Part shown: positions 23,931 through 32,450 of the stretch, piece after piece
How positions within the stretch are numbered: the first letter of the stretch is position 1
Layout of the letters: every line of letters starts with the position of its first letter
Assembly: GCA_030651895.1 (NCBI GenBank)
Contig: JAUSBR010000009.1
Location: forward strand, 1 to 64,000
Direction of reading: 5' to 3'
From: Sideroxyarcus sp.
GTDB lineage: Bacteria; Pseudomonadota; Gammaproteobacteria; Burkholderiales; Gallionellaceae
Length of the DNA: 64,000 bases
The notes under the pieces: model-generated
What the model saw: the letters and a program-made list of their open reading frames with translations, nothing else
What the model was told of the DNA's origin: nothing
The model's database searches: none
Translations under genes and position numbers: made by a program

Positions 23931-24329
23931 TCAGTGCGTTGCCTGCGGTATGTAGAATTTGACCGTCTTGCGCGAGCGCGGATGCCGCTTGTGTGTGACC
24001 ACGCCCTTGAGTATCTCCAGCCCCTTGATGGCGGTATCGGGATAAGCCGGGTTGAGTGCGACGAGCCGCCAGCCGCCTTTCTCGTCGCCCTTGAGCTGGC
24101 GGAAGATGAAGTCTTCCTTCGCCACTTCGGCGATCACGAACGCTCCATCCGTTGCCGGTCTGCCCATTTCGATGACCAGAATCTCGCCCTCGATGAACTC
24201 GGGCTCCATGCTGTCGCCCAGCACCATCAGCGCGACCAGTTCATTGCCGGAGCAGTTGCTGTCTTCCATGGTGTCCTGCGGCGGTGTGGCGGAAACGACG
24301 GGGATGTTGATCGGCTTGCGCGTGGACAT
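23931..24329 (-). CDS. S24/LexA-like protein without DNA-binding domain
   Basis: A 132-residue protein consisting almost only of a peptidase S24-like fold. The nucleophile motif LGDSMEPEFIEGEILVIE is clear. At the place of the general-base lysine (yvKRL in family members) the sequence reads FIFRQLKGD, so the lysine appears to be arginine. No helix-turn-helix precedes it. Autocleavage is therefore doubtful, and the protein might act as a cleaved-product-like or substrate-binding fold. The start MSTRKPIN at 24329 has TTGGAA upstream. It is divergent from the RlmN-type gene. Confidence 0.7.
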   Translation of the reverse strand: MSTRKPINIPVVSATPPQDTMEDSNCSGNELVALMVLGDSMEPEFIEGEILVIEMGRPATDGAFVIAEVAKEDFIFRQLKGDEKGGWRLVALNPAYPDTAIKGLEILKGVVTHKRHPRSRKTVKFYIPQATH

Positions 24330-24433
24330 GAAAAGATTTCCAAGGTTGAAGGGAGCGGATGATAGCGCCAAATCGCAGCGCATGGACAGGCTCGCGGCAC
24401 GGCCCTTGCCGCATCCTGGGTTAGAATCAGGCG

Positions 24434-25450
24434 ATGCGCATCTTCCAACTTCGCCAACGCCTGCAAGACCTCGGTGCCAAGCCATGCCACGAAGACCGTC
24501 TGTTGCGCGGCTGGAGCCAGGTGAGTTCGTACGACCGCAAGCACAGCCCCGCCGCGACTTTCTTTCCCGCTGCAATGCGCAAGGAGTTGCCTGCCATCGA
24601 GGCGGAGTTGAACGGGCTGGCGCGTCTGCACGGCGAGTATCCCGCCGACGCCGAGGTGGCGCGCTTGCTGGTTGAACTGCACGACGGCCAGATGGTGGAG
24701 AGTGTGCTGCTGCCGCGCGGCGGACTTTGCGTTTCGACCCAGGTGGGTTGTGCGGTGGGTTGCGTGTTCTGCATGAGCGGCCGCAACGGCCTGCTGCGCC
24801 AGCTCGGTAGCGCCGAGATCGTGGCGCAGGTGGTGCTGGCGCGCAAACGACGCGCGGTGAGCAAGGTGGTGTTCATGGGCATGGGCGAACCGGCACACAA
24901 TCTCGACAATGTGCTGGAGGCGATCGATGTGCTGGGGATGCAGGGCAATATCGGGCACAAGGAACTGGTGTTTTCCACGGTGGGGGATGTGCGGGTGTTT
25001 GAACGCCTGCCGCTTGGAACGGTGAAACCCGCCCTCGCGCTCTCTTTGCATACCACCGATGCAGCATTGCGCGCCAAGCTGCTGCCGAATGCGCCGCAAA
25101 TCGCCGTGGAAGAGCTGGTGGAACGGTGCGAGGCATATGCGCGCGCGACCGGTTATCCGACCCAATACCAGTGGACGCTGATCGAGGGGGTGAACGACAG
25201 CGATGCCGAGATGGCGCGCATCGCACGGCTGCTTGCCGGCAAATACGCGGTGATGAATTTCATTCCTTTCAACGAGATAGACGGTCTGTCCTATCGCCGC
25301 CCCGCGTCCGAACGCATCGCGGACATCAGCCGCGCCCTGAACCGGCAAGGCATCTACACCCGCATCCGCGATTCGGCCGGGCAGGAGGTGGAGGGGGCAT
25401 GCGGGCAATTGCGGGCCAGGACGGCCAAAACGGGGACAAACGCCTCTTGA
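24434..25450 (+). CDS. RlmN/Cfr-family rRNA methyltransferase
   Basis: A 338-residue radical SAM enzyme of the dual-Cys RlmN type, expected to methylate C2 of an adenine in 23S rRNA (and possibly tRNA). The catalytic Cys C99 (GLCVSTQVGC), the cluster ligands C106, C110 and C113 (GCAVGCVFC) and the methyl-carrying C323 (EGACGQL) are all present. GMGEP and SLHTTD are family motifs. The N-terminal domain is short. Betaproteobacteria usually have a longer RlmN elsewhere (near ndk), so this may be a second, specialised copy. It is followed by the GEMM riboswitch leader of the next gene. Confidence 0.85.
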   Translation: MRIFQLRQRLQDLGAKPCHEDRLLRGWSQVSSYDRKHSPAATFFPAAMRKELPAIEAELNGLARLHGEYPADAEVARLLVELHDGQMVESVLLPRGGLCVSTQVGCAVGCVFCMSGRNGLLRQLGSAEIVAQVVLARKRRAVSKVVFMGMGEPAHNLDNVLEAIDVLGMQGNIGHKELVFSTVGDVRVFERLPLGTVKPALALSLHTTDAALRAKLLPNAPQIAVEELVERCEAYARATGYPTQYQWTLIEGVNDSDAEMARIARLLAGKYAVMNFIPFNEIDGLSYRRPASERIADISRALNRQGIYTRIRDSAGQEVEGACGQLRARTAKTGTNAS

Positions 25451-25520
25451 AAAAACCCCTTGCGGAGGCTGGGAAAATGGGTTGATAATGCCCGCAAGTT
25501 TTGAAATAAGTAGTACTTAA

Positions 25521-25612
25521 AAGGCAAACCTATTGAAAAGTAGGGGCGCAAAGTTTCCGGTCTAAGGAGCCCAGACGGCTCTACGACAGCGGGACTGCCG
25601 GTAGCCACGCAG
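25521..25612 (+). promoter_or_regulatory. Cyclic di-GMP-I riboswitch (GEMM)
   Basis: The leader of the nucleotide cyclase gene holds the conserved GEMM core. AAGGCAAACC is followed by a stem CCTATT/AGTAGG capped by a GAAA tetraloop, then GGCGCAAAG, then CCGGTCTAAGG and a closing CTGCCGGTAG. These match the c-di-GMP-I consensus (CAAACC...GAAA...ACGCAAAG...CCGGCCTAA) in order and spacing. The coding start is about 90 bases downstream, with a strong GGAGG ribosome site. No terminator stem was clear, so control may be at translation. Confidence 0.85.
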
Positions 25613-25699
25613 CCATAATGGTTCCCGTTAGCCCTCAGCATCGTCCACCTGATCTTTTGCATCTCTCTTTCCGGTAGCGTTGCGGAAAGTGGAGGAATC

Positions 25700-27040
25700 A
25701 TGCAACTCAACATCAAAAGCGGCGAACTCTGGCTTCTGATCATCGTTTCGCTGATGGCACTCGGTGCCAATCTCCCTGCCGAGATGATCGGCAGTCTTGT
25801 CGATCGCAATCTGCTGCTGATAGCGCTGACGGTGACCGTCTTCGTTTCGCTGTTCCGCTATCTCAAGCTGATGCTGTTCCTCACCGTTTCGGTGCTGGCC
25901 ATCGGCGCCAACCTGCCGGACCAACTGGCCTTCCAGCTCGGTATCAGCCGGACCGCAATGATCGTGGCATCCGGCTTGCTGGTGGCGATGTCGTTGGTGT
26001 ACAAACTGTATTACCAGCGCAAACAGGAAAGCGAGACCACAGATGAGCACGAGTTCGAATCGACCATGGAAGTGCCCGTGGCTGGCAGCCATCTGCGTGA
26101 CACCATCGATTCCAGGTTCTCGGTCCTCTCTGCCATCAGCACCGGCGACTTTGCCGCCCTGCACCAGTTGCTCGTCTCGGATGTGGAAGTCAATTTCAGC
26201 CAGGAAGGGCATATTCCCCTCTTCCTCGCCATCGAAAAGGGCAATGTCGACCTGGTCCTGCTACTGCTGATCCACGGCGCGAAGCTCCGGATAAAGAACC
26301 ACCACGGACTGACCCCCACCGAATTCGCCTTGAAGCTCCGCTTCGCTCGTATCGCGAAGATCCTGCATTACGCAGAGACCCAGAACATGTCCATCCAGAA
26401 CCGGGCTGTCTACTCGTCGCAACAGACGCGGAAGATGGCGGTCCTGTTCGCCGATATCAGCGGCAGCACCGCGCTGTACGAACAGCTGGGCAATGAGACA
26501 GCGCTGAACATGATCACGGGAACGCTGAATCTGCTGAAGCAGGAAGTCGCCCGGCACAAGGGCACCCTGATCAAAACGATCGGCGACGAGATCATGTGCA
26601 CCTTCCCGAACGCCTTGCGCGCGGCCCAGGCTGCCCGCGCCATGCATCTTGTGGTCGACGCGAAGAAACCCGGCGGCGAGCATCCCATCACTGTCCGCAT
26701 CGGCCTCCATTTCGGCGATGTCATTCTAAAGGCCAACGATGTATTCGGCGACACCGTGAACGTTGCCGCCCGTATCGCATCGATCACCAGAGCGCGGCAG
26801 ACCATGACCACACAAGAGCTCATCGATGCCCTGCCAGCGGATTTCGTCCACAAGGCGATTCCGATCGCCCGCGCATCCTTCCGCGGCAAGCAAGACACGA
26901 TGACTGTCTTCCAACTGCTTTGGGAGACAGAAGATTCGACACCGAGCCGGATCGGCGACGCGACACTGCGCAGATTGAAAGCGAGCAACGAGGAACTGTC
27001 GGGAACGCAGCACGTCGATCTTGCGCAAACGCGCAGCTGA
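25700..27040 (+). CDS. Membrane ankyrin-repeat class III nucleotidyl cyclase
   Basis: A 446-residue protein. Three or so N-terminal membrane helices (residues ~8-100) are followed by ankyrin-like repeats (~140-225: EGHIPLFLAIEKGNVDLVLL, HHGLTPTEFALK) and a class III cyclase domain (~245-410). The metal-binding Asp is in LFADISGSTAL, a second lies in KTIGDEIM, and the transition-state Asn and Arg are in VFGDTVNVAARIAS. The lysine before TIGDE and the Asp of GDTVN favour ATP, hence cAMP, over GTP. Translation starts at ATG 25700 after AGTGGAGGAATC. Expression is likely controlled by c-di-GMP through the riboswitch. Confidence 0.88.
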   Translation: MQLNIKSGELWLLIIVSLMALGANLPAEMIGSLVDRNLLLIALTVTVFVSLFRYLKLMLFLTVSVLAIGANLPDQLAFQLGISRTAMIVASGLLVAMSLVYKLYYQRKQESETTDEHEFESTMEVPVAGSHLRDTIDSRFSVLSAISTGDFAALHQLLVSDVEVNFSQEGHIPLFLAIEKGNVDLVLLLLIHGAKLRIKNHHGLTPTEFALKLRFARIAKILHYAETQNMSIQNRAVYSSQQTRKMAVLFADISGSTALYEQLGNETALNMITGTLNLLKQEVARHKGTLIKTIGDEIMCTFPNALRAAQAARAMHLVVDAKKPGGEHPITVRIGLHFGDVILKANDVFGDTVNVAARIASITRARQTMTTQELIDALPADFVHKAIPIARASFRGKQDTMTVFQLLWETEDSTPSRIGDATLRRLKASNEELSGTQHVDLAQTRS

Positions 27041-27063
27041 ACGCTCTCCAAGCGGCACTTACA

Positions 27064-27095
27064 ATAAAAAGCCCGGCATTGCCGGGCTTTTTTAT
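27064..27095. terminator. Bidirectional rho-independent terminator
   Basis: AATAAAAAGCCCGGC, ATT loop, GCCGGGCTTTTTTATT. It serves the cyclase gene (plus) and the clpB-27115 pair (minus), which converge here. Confidence 0.9.
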
Positions 27096-27114
27096 TGCCG
27101 AATCGGATACGGAT

Positions 27115-27414
27115 TCATTTCTCCTCTTTGGGATCGACCACGCGGATCACTTCGCCCTCGAACACGTCGTCATTGCTCGCCTTGGCCCCGGGCATAACGC
27201 CTTGCTGCGAGGCTTCGCGCAGCCGTTTGCGCAGCTCGCGCGTCTTCCACCACAGCCAAGCCCAGCCCAGCGTGCCGAGGATGACAATGACGACGAGCAA
27301 CACGGCCGAGAACATCAGGACCAAGGCAAGCACGGCCACTGTGATGACCAACGCTACCAGCTTGCGCAATGGGCCGGGAGGAGTTGGAGAACCCGATATG
27401 TATTTGATCTGCAT
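27115..27414 (-). CDS. Small membrane protein downstream of clpB
   Basis: A 99-residue protein with two adjacent hydrophobic helices (LVALVITVAVLALVLMFSAV and VVIVILGTLGWAWLWW), a basic segment (KTRELRKRLREAS) and an acidic C-terminus (FEGEVIRVVDPKEE). It follows clpB after 28 bases on the same strand, so heat-shock co-expression is likely. No known family was recognised; the late EGEVIRV segment recurs in short membrane proteins of unknown role. Confidence 0.7.
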   Translation of the reverse strand: MQIKYISGSPTPPGPLRKLVALVITVAVLALVLMFSAVLLVVIVILGTLGWAWLWWKTRELRKRLREASQQGVMPGAKASNDDVFEGEVIRVVDPKEEK

Positions 27415-27442
27415 TCAGTCAGTCCGTGTTGTATTGCTTTGA

Positions 27443-30028
27443 TTAGCCCTTATCGAACTTCATCACCCCGCCCTTGCAGTCCACGTTGATGGTGTCCTTG
27501 GCGGCGAAATGCCCTTCGAGCAGTTGCTTGGCGAGCGGATTTTCCAGTTGTGCCTGGATGGCGCGCTTGAGCGGTCTTGCACCGTACACCGGGTCGAAAC
27601 CCGCGTTGGCGATTTCGGCCAGCGCGGATTCGCTGACGGTCAGTTTCATTTCCATCGCGGCCAGGCGTTTTTCCAGATACTGCAACTGGATGCGCGCGAT
27701 GGACTTGATGTTCTTCTCGTCCAGCGCATGGAACACCACCACCTCGTCGATACGGTTGATGAACTCGGGTCGGAAGTAGCTCTTCACTTCGCCCATCACG
27801 GCCAGCTTCACCACCTGGTAATCGTCGCCGGACATCTGCTGGATCATCTGCGAACCCAGATTGGAGGTCATCACAATCACGGTGTTCTTGAAGTCCACAG
27901 TGCGGCCCTGACCGTCGGTCATGCGGCCGTCGTCCAGCGCTTGCAGCAACACGTTGAACACGTCCGGGTGCGCCTTCTCCACTTCATCCAGCAGGATGAC
28001 GGAATAAGGCTTGCGGCGCACGGCCTCGGTCAAACCGCCGCCTTCTTCATAGCCCACATAGCCGGGCGGCGCACCGATCAGGCGTGCCACGGAATGTTTC
28101 TCCATGTATTCGCTCATGTCGATGCGGATGAGATGGTCTTCCGAGTCGAACATGAAGCCGGCCAACGCCTTGCACAGCTCGGTCTTGCCCACGCCGGTGG
28201 GGCCGAGGAACAGGAACGAACCGTAGGGACGATTCGGATCGGACAGGCCTGAGCGCGAACGGCGGATGGCGTCGGACACCAGACGCACGGCTTCGTCCTG
28301 CCCCACCACGCGCTCGTGCAGTTTGTCTTCCATGTGCAGCAGCTTTTCGCGCTCGCCCGTCATCATCTTGCTCACGGGAATGCCCGTGGCACGGCTCACC
28401 ACTTCGGCGATTTCTTCCGCGCCGACCTGGGTGCGCAACAATCTGTTCTTGCTCGCGCCTCCTTCGGCCTCGCGCTGGGCGGCTTCTTTCAGCTTTGCTT
28501 CGAGTTGCGGCAGCTTGCCGTACTGGATCTCTGCCACTTTCTCCAGTTTGCCTTCGCGCTGCAGTCTGACGATCTCGGCACGCGCGTTCTCGATCTCTTC
28601 CTTCACGTTGGCCGCGCCTTGTGCTGCGCCCTTCTCGGCCTTCCATATCTCTTCAAGGTCGGCGTACTCGCGCTCCAGTATCTTGATTTCGCTTTCGATC
28701 AGGGCATGGCGCTTCTTCGAGCCTTCATCCTTCTCTTTCTTCACCGCTTCGCGCTCGATCTTCAACTGGATCATGCGGCGTTCGAGTTTATCCATCACCT
28801 CGGGCTTGGAGTCGATCTCCATCTTCATGCGCGAAGCGGCCTCGTCGATGAGGTCGATGGCCTTGTCCGGCAGGAAGCGGTCGGTGATGTAACGGTGCGA
28901 CAACTCGGCCGCGGCAACGATGGCGGGGTCGGTGATCACCACCCCGTGATGCACTTCATATTTCTCTTTCAAACCGCGCAGGATGGCGATGGTGGATTCC
29001 ACGGAGGGCTCGTCCACCAATACTTTTTGGAAGCGACGTTCCAGTGCGGCATCCTTTTCGATGTACTTGCGGTATTCATCCAGCGTGGTCGCGCCCACGC
29101 AATGCAACTCGCCGCGCGCCAGTGCGGGCTTGAGCATGTTGCCCGCATCCATCGCGCCTTCAGCCTTGCCCGCGCCGACCATGGTGTGCAGTTCGTCGAT
29201 GAAGACAATGATCTTGCCTTCTTCCTGAGCGATCTCTTTGAGCACGTTCTTCAGGCGCTCCTCGAACTCGCCGCGATATTTCGCCCCGGCCAGCAAGGCG
29301 GCCATATCCAGACTCAGAACCTTTTTGTTCCTGAGCGAATCCGGCACTTCGCCGTTGATGATGCGCTGCGCCAATCCTTCGACAATCGCGGTCTTGCCCA
29401 CGCCGGGTTCGCCGATGAGCACCGGGTTGTTCTTGGTGCGGCGTTGCAGCACCTGGATGGCGCGGCGGATCTCGTCGTCGCGGCCGATAACGGGATCGAG
29501 CTTGCCTTGGCGTGCGCGCTCGGTCAGGTCGACGCAGTATTTCTTCAACGACTCGCGCTGGCCTTCAGCTTCCTGCGAACCCACCGACTCGCCGCCACGC
29601 ACGGCATTGATGGCGGTTTCCAGCGGAGCACGCGTGACACCATGCTGTTTGAGCAGACGACCGCATTCGCCTTTGTCGCCTGTCAGCGCCAGTAAAAACA
29701 TCTCCGAGGCGATGAACTGGTCGCCGCGTTTCTGCGCTTCTTTATCAGTCAGATTGAACAGATTGCCCAGATCGCGGCCGACCTGCACTTCGCCGCTATG
29801 GCCTTCCACTTTGGGCAGGCGCGACACGGCATCGTTAAGGGCAGTCTTGAGCGCATTGGTATTGCCGCCCGCACGGGCCAACAGCGAACCTGCCCCGCTA
29901 TCGGCATCATTGAGCAGAGCCAGCAACAGGTGCTGCGGCTCGATGAACTGGTTGTCGCCGCCAACGGCCAGACTCTGGGCATCGGACAGGGCTTGTTGCA
30001 ATTTGGTGGTGAACTTATCGAAACGCAT
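27443..30028 (-). CDS. clpB: ClpB disaggregase
   Basis: An 861-residue Hsp100 chaperone that extracts proteins from aggregates together with DnaK. It has the N-terminal double Clp repeat domain, AAA-1 with Walker [10 protein letters not shown], the long coiled-coil middle domain (~400-530, [19 protein letters not shown]) that distinguishes ClpB from ClpA/C, and AAA-2 with GPTGVGKTE and a sensor arginine in [10 protein letters not shown]. There is no ClpP-binding loop. Length is normal. A GAGGAG ribosome site lies before the ATG, and the 5' leader contains a long palindromic element and a sigma-32 promoter. Confidence 0.97.
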   Translation of the reverse strand: MRFDKFTTKLQQALSDAQSLAVGGDNQFIEPQHLLLALLNDADSGAGSLLARAGGNTNALKTALNDAVSRLPKVEGHSGEVQVGRDLGNLFNLTDKEAQKRGDQFIASEMFLLALTGDKGECGRLLKQHGVTRAPLETAINAVRGGESVGSQEAEGQRESLKKYCVDLTERARQGKLDPVIGRDDEIRRAIQVLQRRTKNNPVLIGEPGVGKTAIVEGLAQRIINGEVPDSLRNKKVLSLDMAALLAGAKYRGEFEERLKNVLKEIAQEEGKIIVFIDELHTMVGAGKAEGAMDAGNMLKPALARGELHCVGATTLDEYRKYIEKDAALERRFQKVLVDEPSVESTIAILRGLKEKYEVHHGVVITDPAIVAAAELSHRYITDRFLPDKAIDLIDEAASRMKMEIDSKPEVMDKLERRMIQLKIEREAVKKEKDEGSKKRHALIESEIKILEREYADLEEIWKAEKGAAQGAANVKEEIENARAEIVRLQREGKLEKVAEIQYGKLPQLEAKLKEAAQREAEGGASKNRLLRTQVGAEEIAEVVSRATGIPVSKMMTGEREKLLHMEDKLHERVVGQDEAVRLVSDAIRRSRSGLSDPNRPYGSFLFLGPTGVGKTELCKALAGFMFDSEDHLIRIDMSEYMEKHSVARLIGAPPGYVGYEEGGGLTEAVRRKPYSVILLDEVEKAHPDVFNVLLQALDDGRMTDGQGRTVDFKNTVIVMTSNLGSQMIQQMSGDDYQVVKLAVMGEVKSYFRPEFINRIDEVVVFHALDEKNIKSIARIQLQYLEKRLAAMEMKLTVSESALAEIANAGFDPVYGARPLKRAIQAQLENPLAKQLLEGHFAAKDTINVDCKGGVMKFDKG

Positions 30029-30043
30029 AATGCACTCCTCAAA

Positions 30044-30183
30044 ATGGCCTTCGCATAACTACTGCGCTTGATGATCCTTCGTTGGAGCGAGGCTCAAAAT
30101 CCTCATGTATAAAGCATACATTCCGGTTTTTCGCCTCGCTCCGCCTCGTCTGACCTGCGCTCGTAACGTTATGCGAAGGTCAT
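30044..30183. repeat. 140-nt palindromic element in the clpB leader
   Basis: The ends are a 16-bp inverted repeat with one mismatch (ATGGCCTTCGCATAAC at 30044 and GTTATGCGAAGGTCAT at 30168). Inside lie a perfect GGAGCGAGGC/GCCTCGCTCC pair and a central ATGTAT/ATACAT pair, giving three nested stems. It ends a few bases from the clpB Shine-Dalgarno. A MITE-like insertion or a structured regulatory leader are both possible. Confidence 0.85.
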
Positions 30184-30204
30184 TTGAATATCGGTCTGAG
30201 GGCT

Positions 30205-30232
30205 AAATGGGGCGACTCGCGGCGATTTCAAC
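30205..30232 (-). promoter_or_regulatory. Sigma-32 (heat-shock) promoter for clpB
   Basis: On the minus strand GTTGAAA (30232-30226), a 13-base spacer and CCCCATTT (30212-30205) match the RpoH consensus CTTGAAA-N11-16-CCCCATNT closely. Transcription would start about 170 bases before the clpB ATG and run through the palindromic element. Confidence 0.8.
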
Positions 30233-30279
30233 CCCCCTGCACTTCCCTTATACTACGCCGTCAATTCAGGGAATGTTCG

Positions 30280-31125
30280 ATGCCACACACCAATCTTGCC
30301 CAGCACATCCACACCAATGTCCGCGCCGCCCTTGATGAGGACATCGGTAACGGCGACCTGACCGCTCAACTGATCGCCGAGCATACCCAGGCCCGCGCCA
30401 CGGTGATCACGCGCGAGGCGGCCGTGATCTGCGGCACGCTGTGGTTCGAGGACTGTTTCCTCACGCTAGACCCGGACTGTAAGGTCAACTGGAAAGTACA
30501 GGAAGGCCAACTCGTGGAAGCGAACCAGATGCTGTGCGAGATTCACGGCGACGCGCGCGCGATGCTCTCGGCCGAGCGTCCGGCGCTGAATTTTTTGCAG
30601 ACGCTCTCGGCTGTCGCCACTCAGACACGGCATTATGTGGAGGCGACCAAAGGCCTGCCAACAAAGATCATGGACACGCGCAAGACGCTGCCCGGCCTGC
30701 GCATGGCACAGAAATATGCGGTGAAGGTGGGCGGCGGACATAATCAGCGCGTCGGCCTGTTCGACGGCGTGCTGATCAAGGAGAACCACATCGCGGCGGC
30801 AGGCGGCATCAGCGAGGTGATGGAACTGGCTTTTCAGACCACACCGCCGCATGTCCCGATCCAGATCGAGGTGGAGACAATGGCCGAGCTGGACGAGGCA
30901 TTGCTGGCGGGTGCCAAACTCATCCTGCTCGACAATTTTTCGCTGGCGGATATGCATCTCGCGGTGACCCATGCGGCAAAGCGCGCCGAGTTGGAAGCCT
31001 CGGGCGGCATCACACTGGAGAATGTGCGCCGCGTGGCCGAGACCGGGGTGGATCGCATCTCCATCGGGGCGCTCACGAAGGATATCAAGGCCGTCGATCT
31101 GTCGATGCGCGTCGAGCTGCCCTGA
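30280..31125 (+). CDS. nadC: Nicotinate-nucleotide pyrophosphorylase (carboxylating)
   Basis: A 281-residue quinolinate phosphoribosyltransferase converting quinolinate and PRPP to nicotinate mononucleotide in NAD synthesis. Family motifs are DEDIGNGDLTAQL near the N-terminus, RKTLPGLRMAQKYAVKVGGG with the basic active-site residues, LIKENH, QIEVET, ILLDNF and ASGGITLENV. The start ATG at 30280 follows CAGGGAA; the frame is open another 32 codons upstream, but that part lies over the sigma-32 promoter. It is divergent from clpB and followed by family A repeats. Confidence 0.96.
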   Translation: MPHTNLAQHIHTNVRAALDEDIGNGDLTAQLIAEHTQARATVITREAAVICGTLWFEDCFLTLDPDCKVNWKVQEGQLVEANQMLCEIHGDARAMLSAERPALNFLQTLSAVATQTRHYVEATKGLPTKIMDTRKTLPGLRMAQKYAVKVGGGHNQRVGLFDGVLIKENHIAAAGGISEVMELAFQTTPPHVPIQIEVETMAELDEALLAGAKLILLDNFSLADMHLAVTHAAKRAELEASGGITLENVRRVAETGVDRISIGALTKDIKAVDLSMRVELP

Positions 31126-31132
31126 AAACTGG

Positions 31133-31239
31133 CCGTTCGCCCTGAGCCTGTCGAAGGGTGAATGTCCAAAGCCCTGCGCGCCGCTCGTTCCTTCGACTGC
31201 CTTTAGTCCTGAGCCAATCAAAGGGGCAGGACGAACGGT
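31133..31239. repeat. Palindromic repeats (family A), two copies
   Basis: 31133-31158 carries CCGTTCGCCCTGAGCCTGTC plus GAAGGG. 31181-31239 is a longer inverted pair (CTCGTTCCTTCGACTGCC to GGGGCAGGACGAACGG). They separate nadC from the trxC promoter. Confidence 0.8.
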
Positions 31240-31262
31240 TCAAAGACCCGTGAATTCCAGAC

Positions 31263-31291
31263 TTGAAATTTCGCCGCACCCTCCATATATT
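31263..31291 (+). promoter_or_regulatory. Sigma-70 promoter of trxC
   Basis: TTGAAA at 31263-31268, a 17-base spacer and TATATT at 31286-31291. The operator-like dyad overlaps its -10 and start region, a position suited to repression. Confidence 0.6.
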
Positions 31292-31309
31292 AGAATATAC
31301 TAATTTTCT
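31287..31309 (+). promoter_or_regulatory. Operator-like dyad upstream of trxC
   Basis: Contains the perfect dyad ATTAG-AATATA-CTAAT (31289-31304). It shares 17 of 23 bases with the site at 8033-8055 in the SQR-like promoter. The form resembles operators of ArsR-family redox or sulfide repressors, but this is inference. Confidence 0.5.
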
Positions 31310-31318
31310 GGAGGTAAC

Positions 31319-31753
31319 ATGAGCGACCCGAAACATATCGTCTGCCCGCATTGCGATGCGGTGAACCGAGTCCCCGCCGACAAACTCGCTGCGCAACCCA
31401 CCTGCGGCAAGTGCAAGCAGCCTTTGTTCACGGCGCACCCGGTGGAACTGAACGAGGGCAATTTCATGCGCCATATCGGCAACAGCGATATCCCGGTGCT
31501 GGTGGATTTCTGGGCCCCCTGGTGTGGCCCGTGCAAGATGATGGCCCCCGCCTTCGAGCAGGCCACACAACAGCTTGAGCCGGCCATGCGCGTGGTCAAG
31601 CTCAATACCGAAGAAGCGCAACAGCTTGCCGCGCAATACAACATCCGCAGCATCCCGACGCTGGCGCTGTTCAAGGGTGGACGCGAAACGGCACGCCAAG
31701 CCGGGGCGATGGACGCAGCCAACATCGTGGCGTGGGCGAGATCGAAAGCATGA
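31319..31753 (+). CDS. trxC: Thioredoxin 2 (TrxC)
   Basis: A 144-residue zinc-containing thioredoxin that reduces protein disulfides in the cytoplasm, often under oxidative stress. The N-terminal zinc finger is VCPHC plus CGKC; the thioredoxin domain has the standard active site WCGPC, and SIPTLALF contains the cis-Pro. The ribosome site CTGGAGGTAAC stands before the ATG. A diverged tandem copy follows 71 bases downstream. Regulation by the dyad at 31287 is likely. Confidence 0.95.
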   Translation: MSDPKHIVCPHCDAVNRVPADKLAAQPTCGKCKQPLFTAHPVELNEGNFMRHIGNSDIPVLVDFWAPWCGPCKMMAPAFEQATQQLEPAMRVVKLNTEEAQQLAAQYNIRSIPTLALFKGGRETARQAGAMDAANIVAWARSKA

Positions 31754-31824
31754 TCGGTCTGTTGCTCGCTTGATATTATCCAAGACACTCCCGATAATAA
31801 GGTCTCTGATCTCCGGGAACTCCC

Positions 31825-32259
31825 ATGAGCGACTCGATACATATCGTCTGCCCCCATTGTGATGGCGTGAACAGTGTTTCGACGGACGCGCTTTCCGGGA
31901 ACATCGTCTGCGACAAGTGCAGGCAGCCGCTCTTTACCGCCCATCCGGTCGAGTTGAACGAGGGCAACTTCATGCTGCATATCTCGCGCAACGATATCCC
32001 GGTGCTGGTGGATTTCTGGTCACCGTCGTGCGGCCCGTGCAGAATGATGGCGCCAGCCTATGATAAAGTCGCCCAACGTATGGAGCCCGGATTGCGCGTT
32101 GCCAAACTGAACACGGAAGAAGCAGAGCAGATCGTCGCGCAATACGACATCCAATATATCCCGACCATCGTATTGTTCAAGGATGGGCGGGAAGTGGCTC
32201 GCAGAGCTGGCGCGATCGATGCCGTCTATCTTGAAGCATGGGTGAAAGCAAAATCATGA
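31825..32259 (+). CDS. TrxC paralogue with SCGPC active site
   Basis: A 144-residue tandem duplicate of the preceding trxC, about two-thirds identical by eye and with the same layout (zinc finger VCPHC and CDKC, cis-Pro in YIPTIVLF). The active site reads FWSPSCGPC: both redox cysteines are kept, but the conserved tryptophan before them is serine. This should alter redox potential or partner choice. Its own leader has a GATATTATC...GATAATA pair instead of the upstream operator. The stop overlaps a possible start of the small lipoprotein gene. Confidence 0.9.
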   Translation: MSDSIHIVCPHCDGVNSVSTDALSGNIVCDKCRQPLFTAHPVELNEGNFMLHISRNDIPVLVDFWSPSCGPCRMMAPAYDKVAQRMEPGLRVAKLNTEEAEQIVAQYDIQYIPTIVLFKDGREVARRAGAIDAVYLEAWVKAKS

Positions 32260-32270
32260 ATGGAATAACG

Positions 32271-32444
32271 ATGAGATACCTGTTCGCAATCCTCGCAACA
32301 CTGGCCCTGACTGCATGCGCCGATCCGGAACGCAATCTGTACGAAGGCATCAAGAGCAGCAACGAAGCCAAGCGCCCGCCCAACGAGCGCGCGATGACAC
32401 CCGCACCGGCTTACGACGACTACAAGAAAGAACGCGAACAGTAG
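32271..32444 (+). CDS. Small lipoprotein
   Basis: A ~57-residue protein with a short signal peptide MRYLFAILATLALTAC ending in a lipobox (LTAC), so it is predicted to be lipidated and held in the inner or outer membrane. The mature part is hydrophilic and Pro/Lys-rich (SSNEAKRPPNERAMTPAPAY). The start at 32271 has TGGAATAACG upstream; an ATG at 32256 overlapping the thioredoxin stop is an alternative. Probably co-transcribed with the TrxC paralogue. Function unknown. Confidence 0.75.
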   Translation: MRYLFAILATLALTACADPERNLYEGIKSSNEAKRPPNERAMTPAPAYDDYKKEREQ

Positions 32445-32450
32445 TTTCAG

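Noticed and set aside
28316-29695. A long plus-strand open frame opposite clpB
   Set aside because: Antisense to a highly conserved gene with a Leu/Phe/His-rich product that shows no domain.
30044-30183. Integron attC site
   Set aside because: The termini do not fit the RYYYAAC/GTTRRRY core pair, and no integrase or gene cassette is present.
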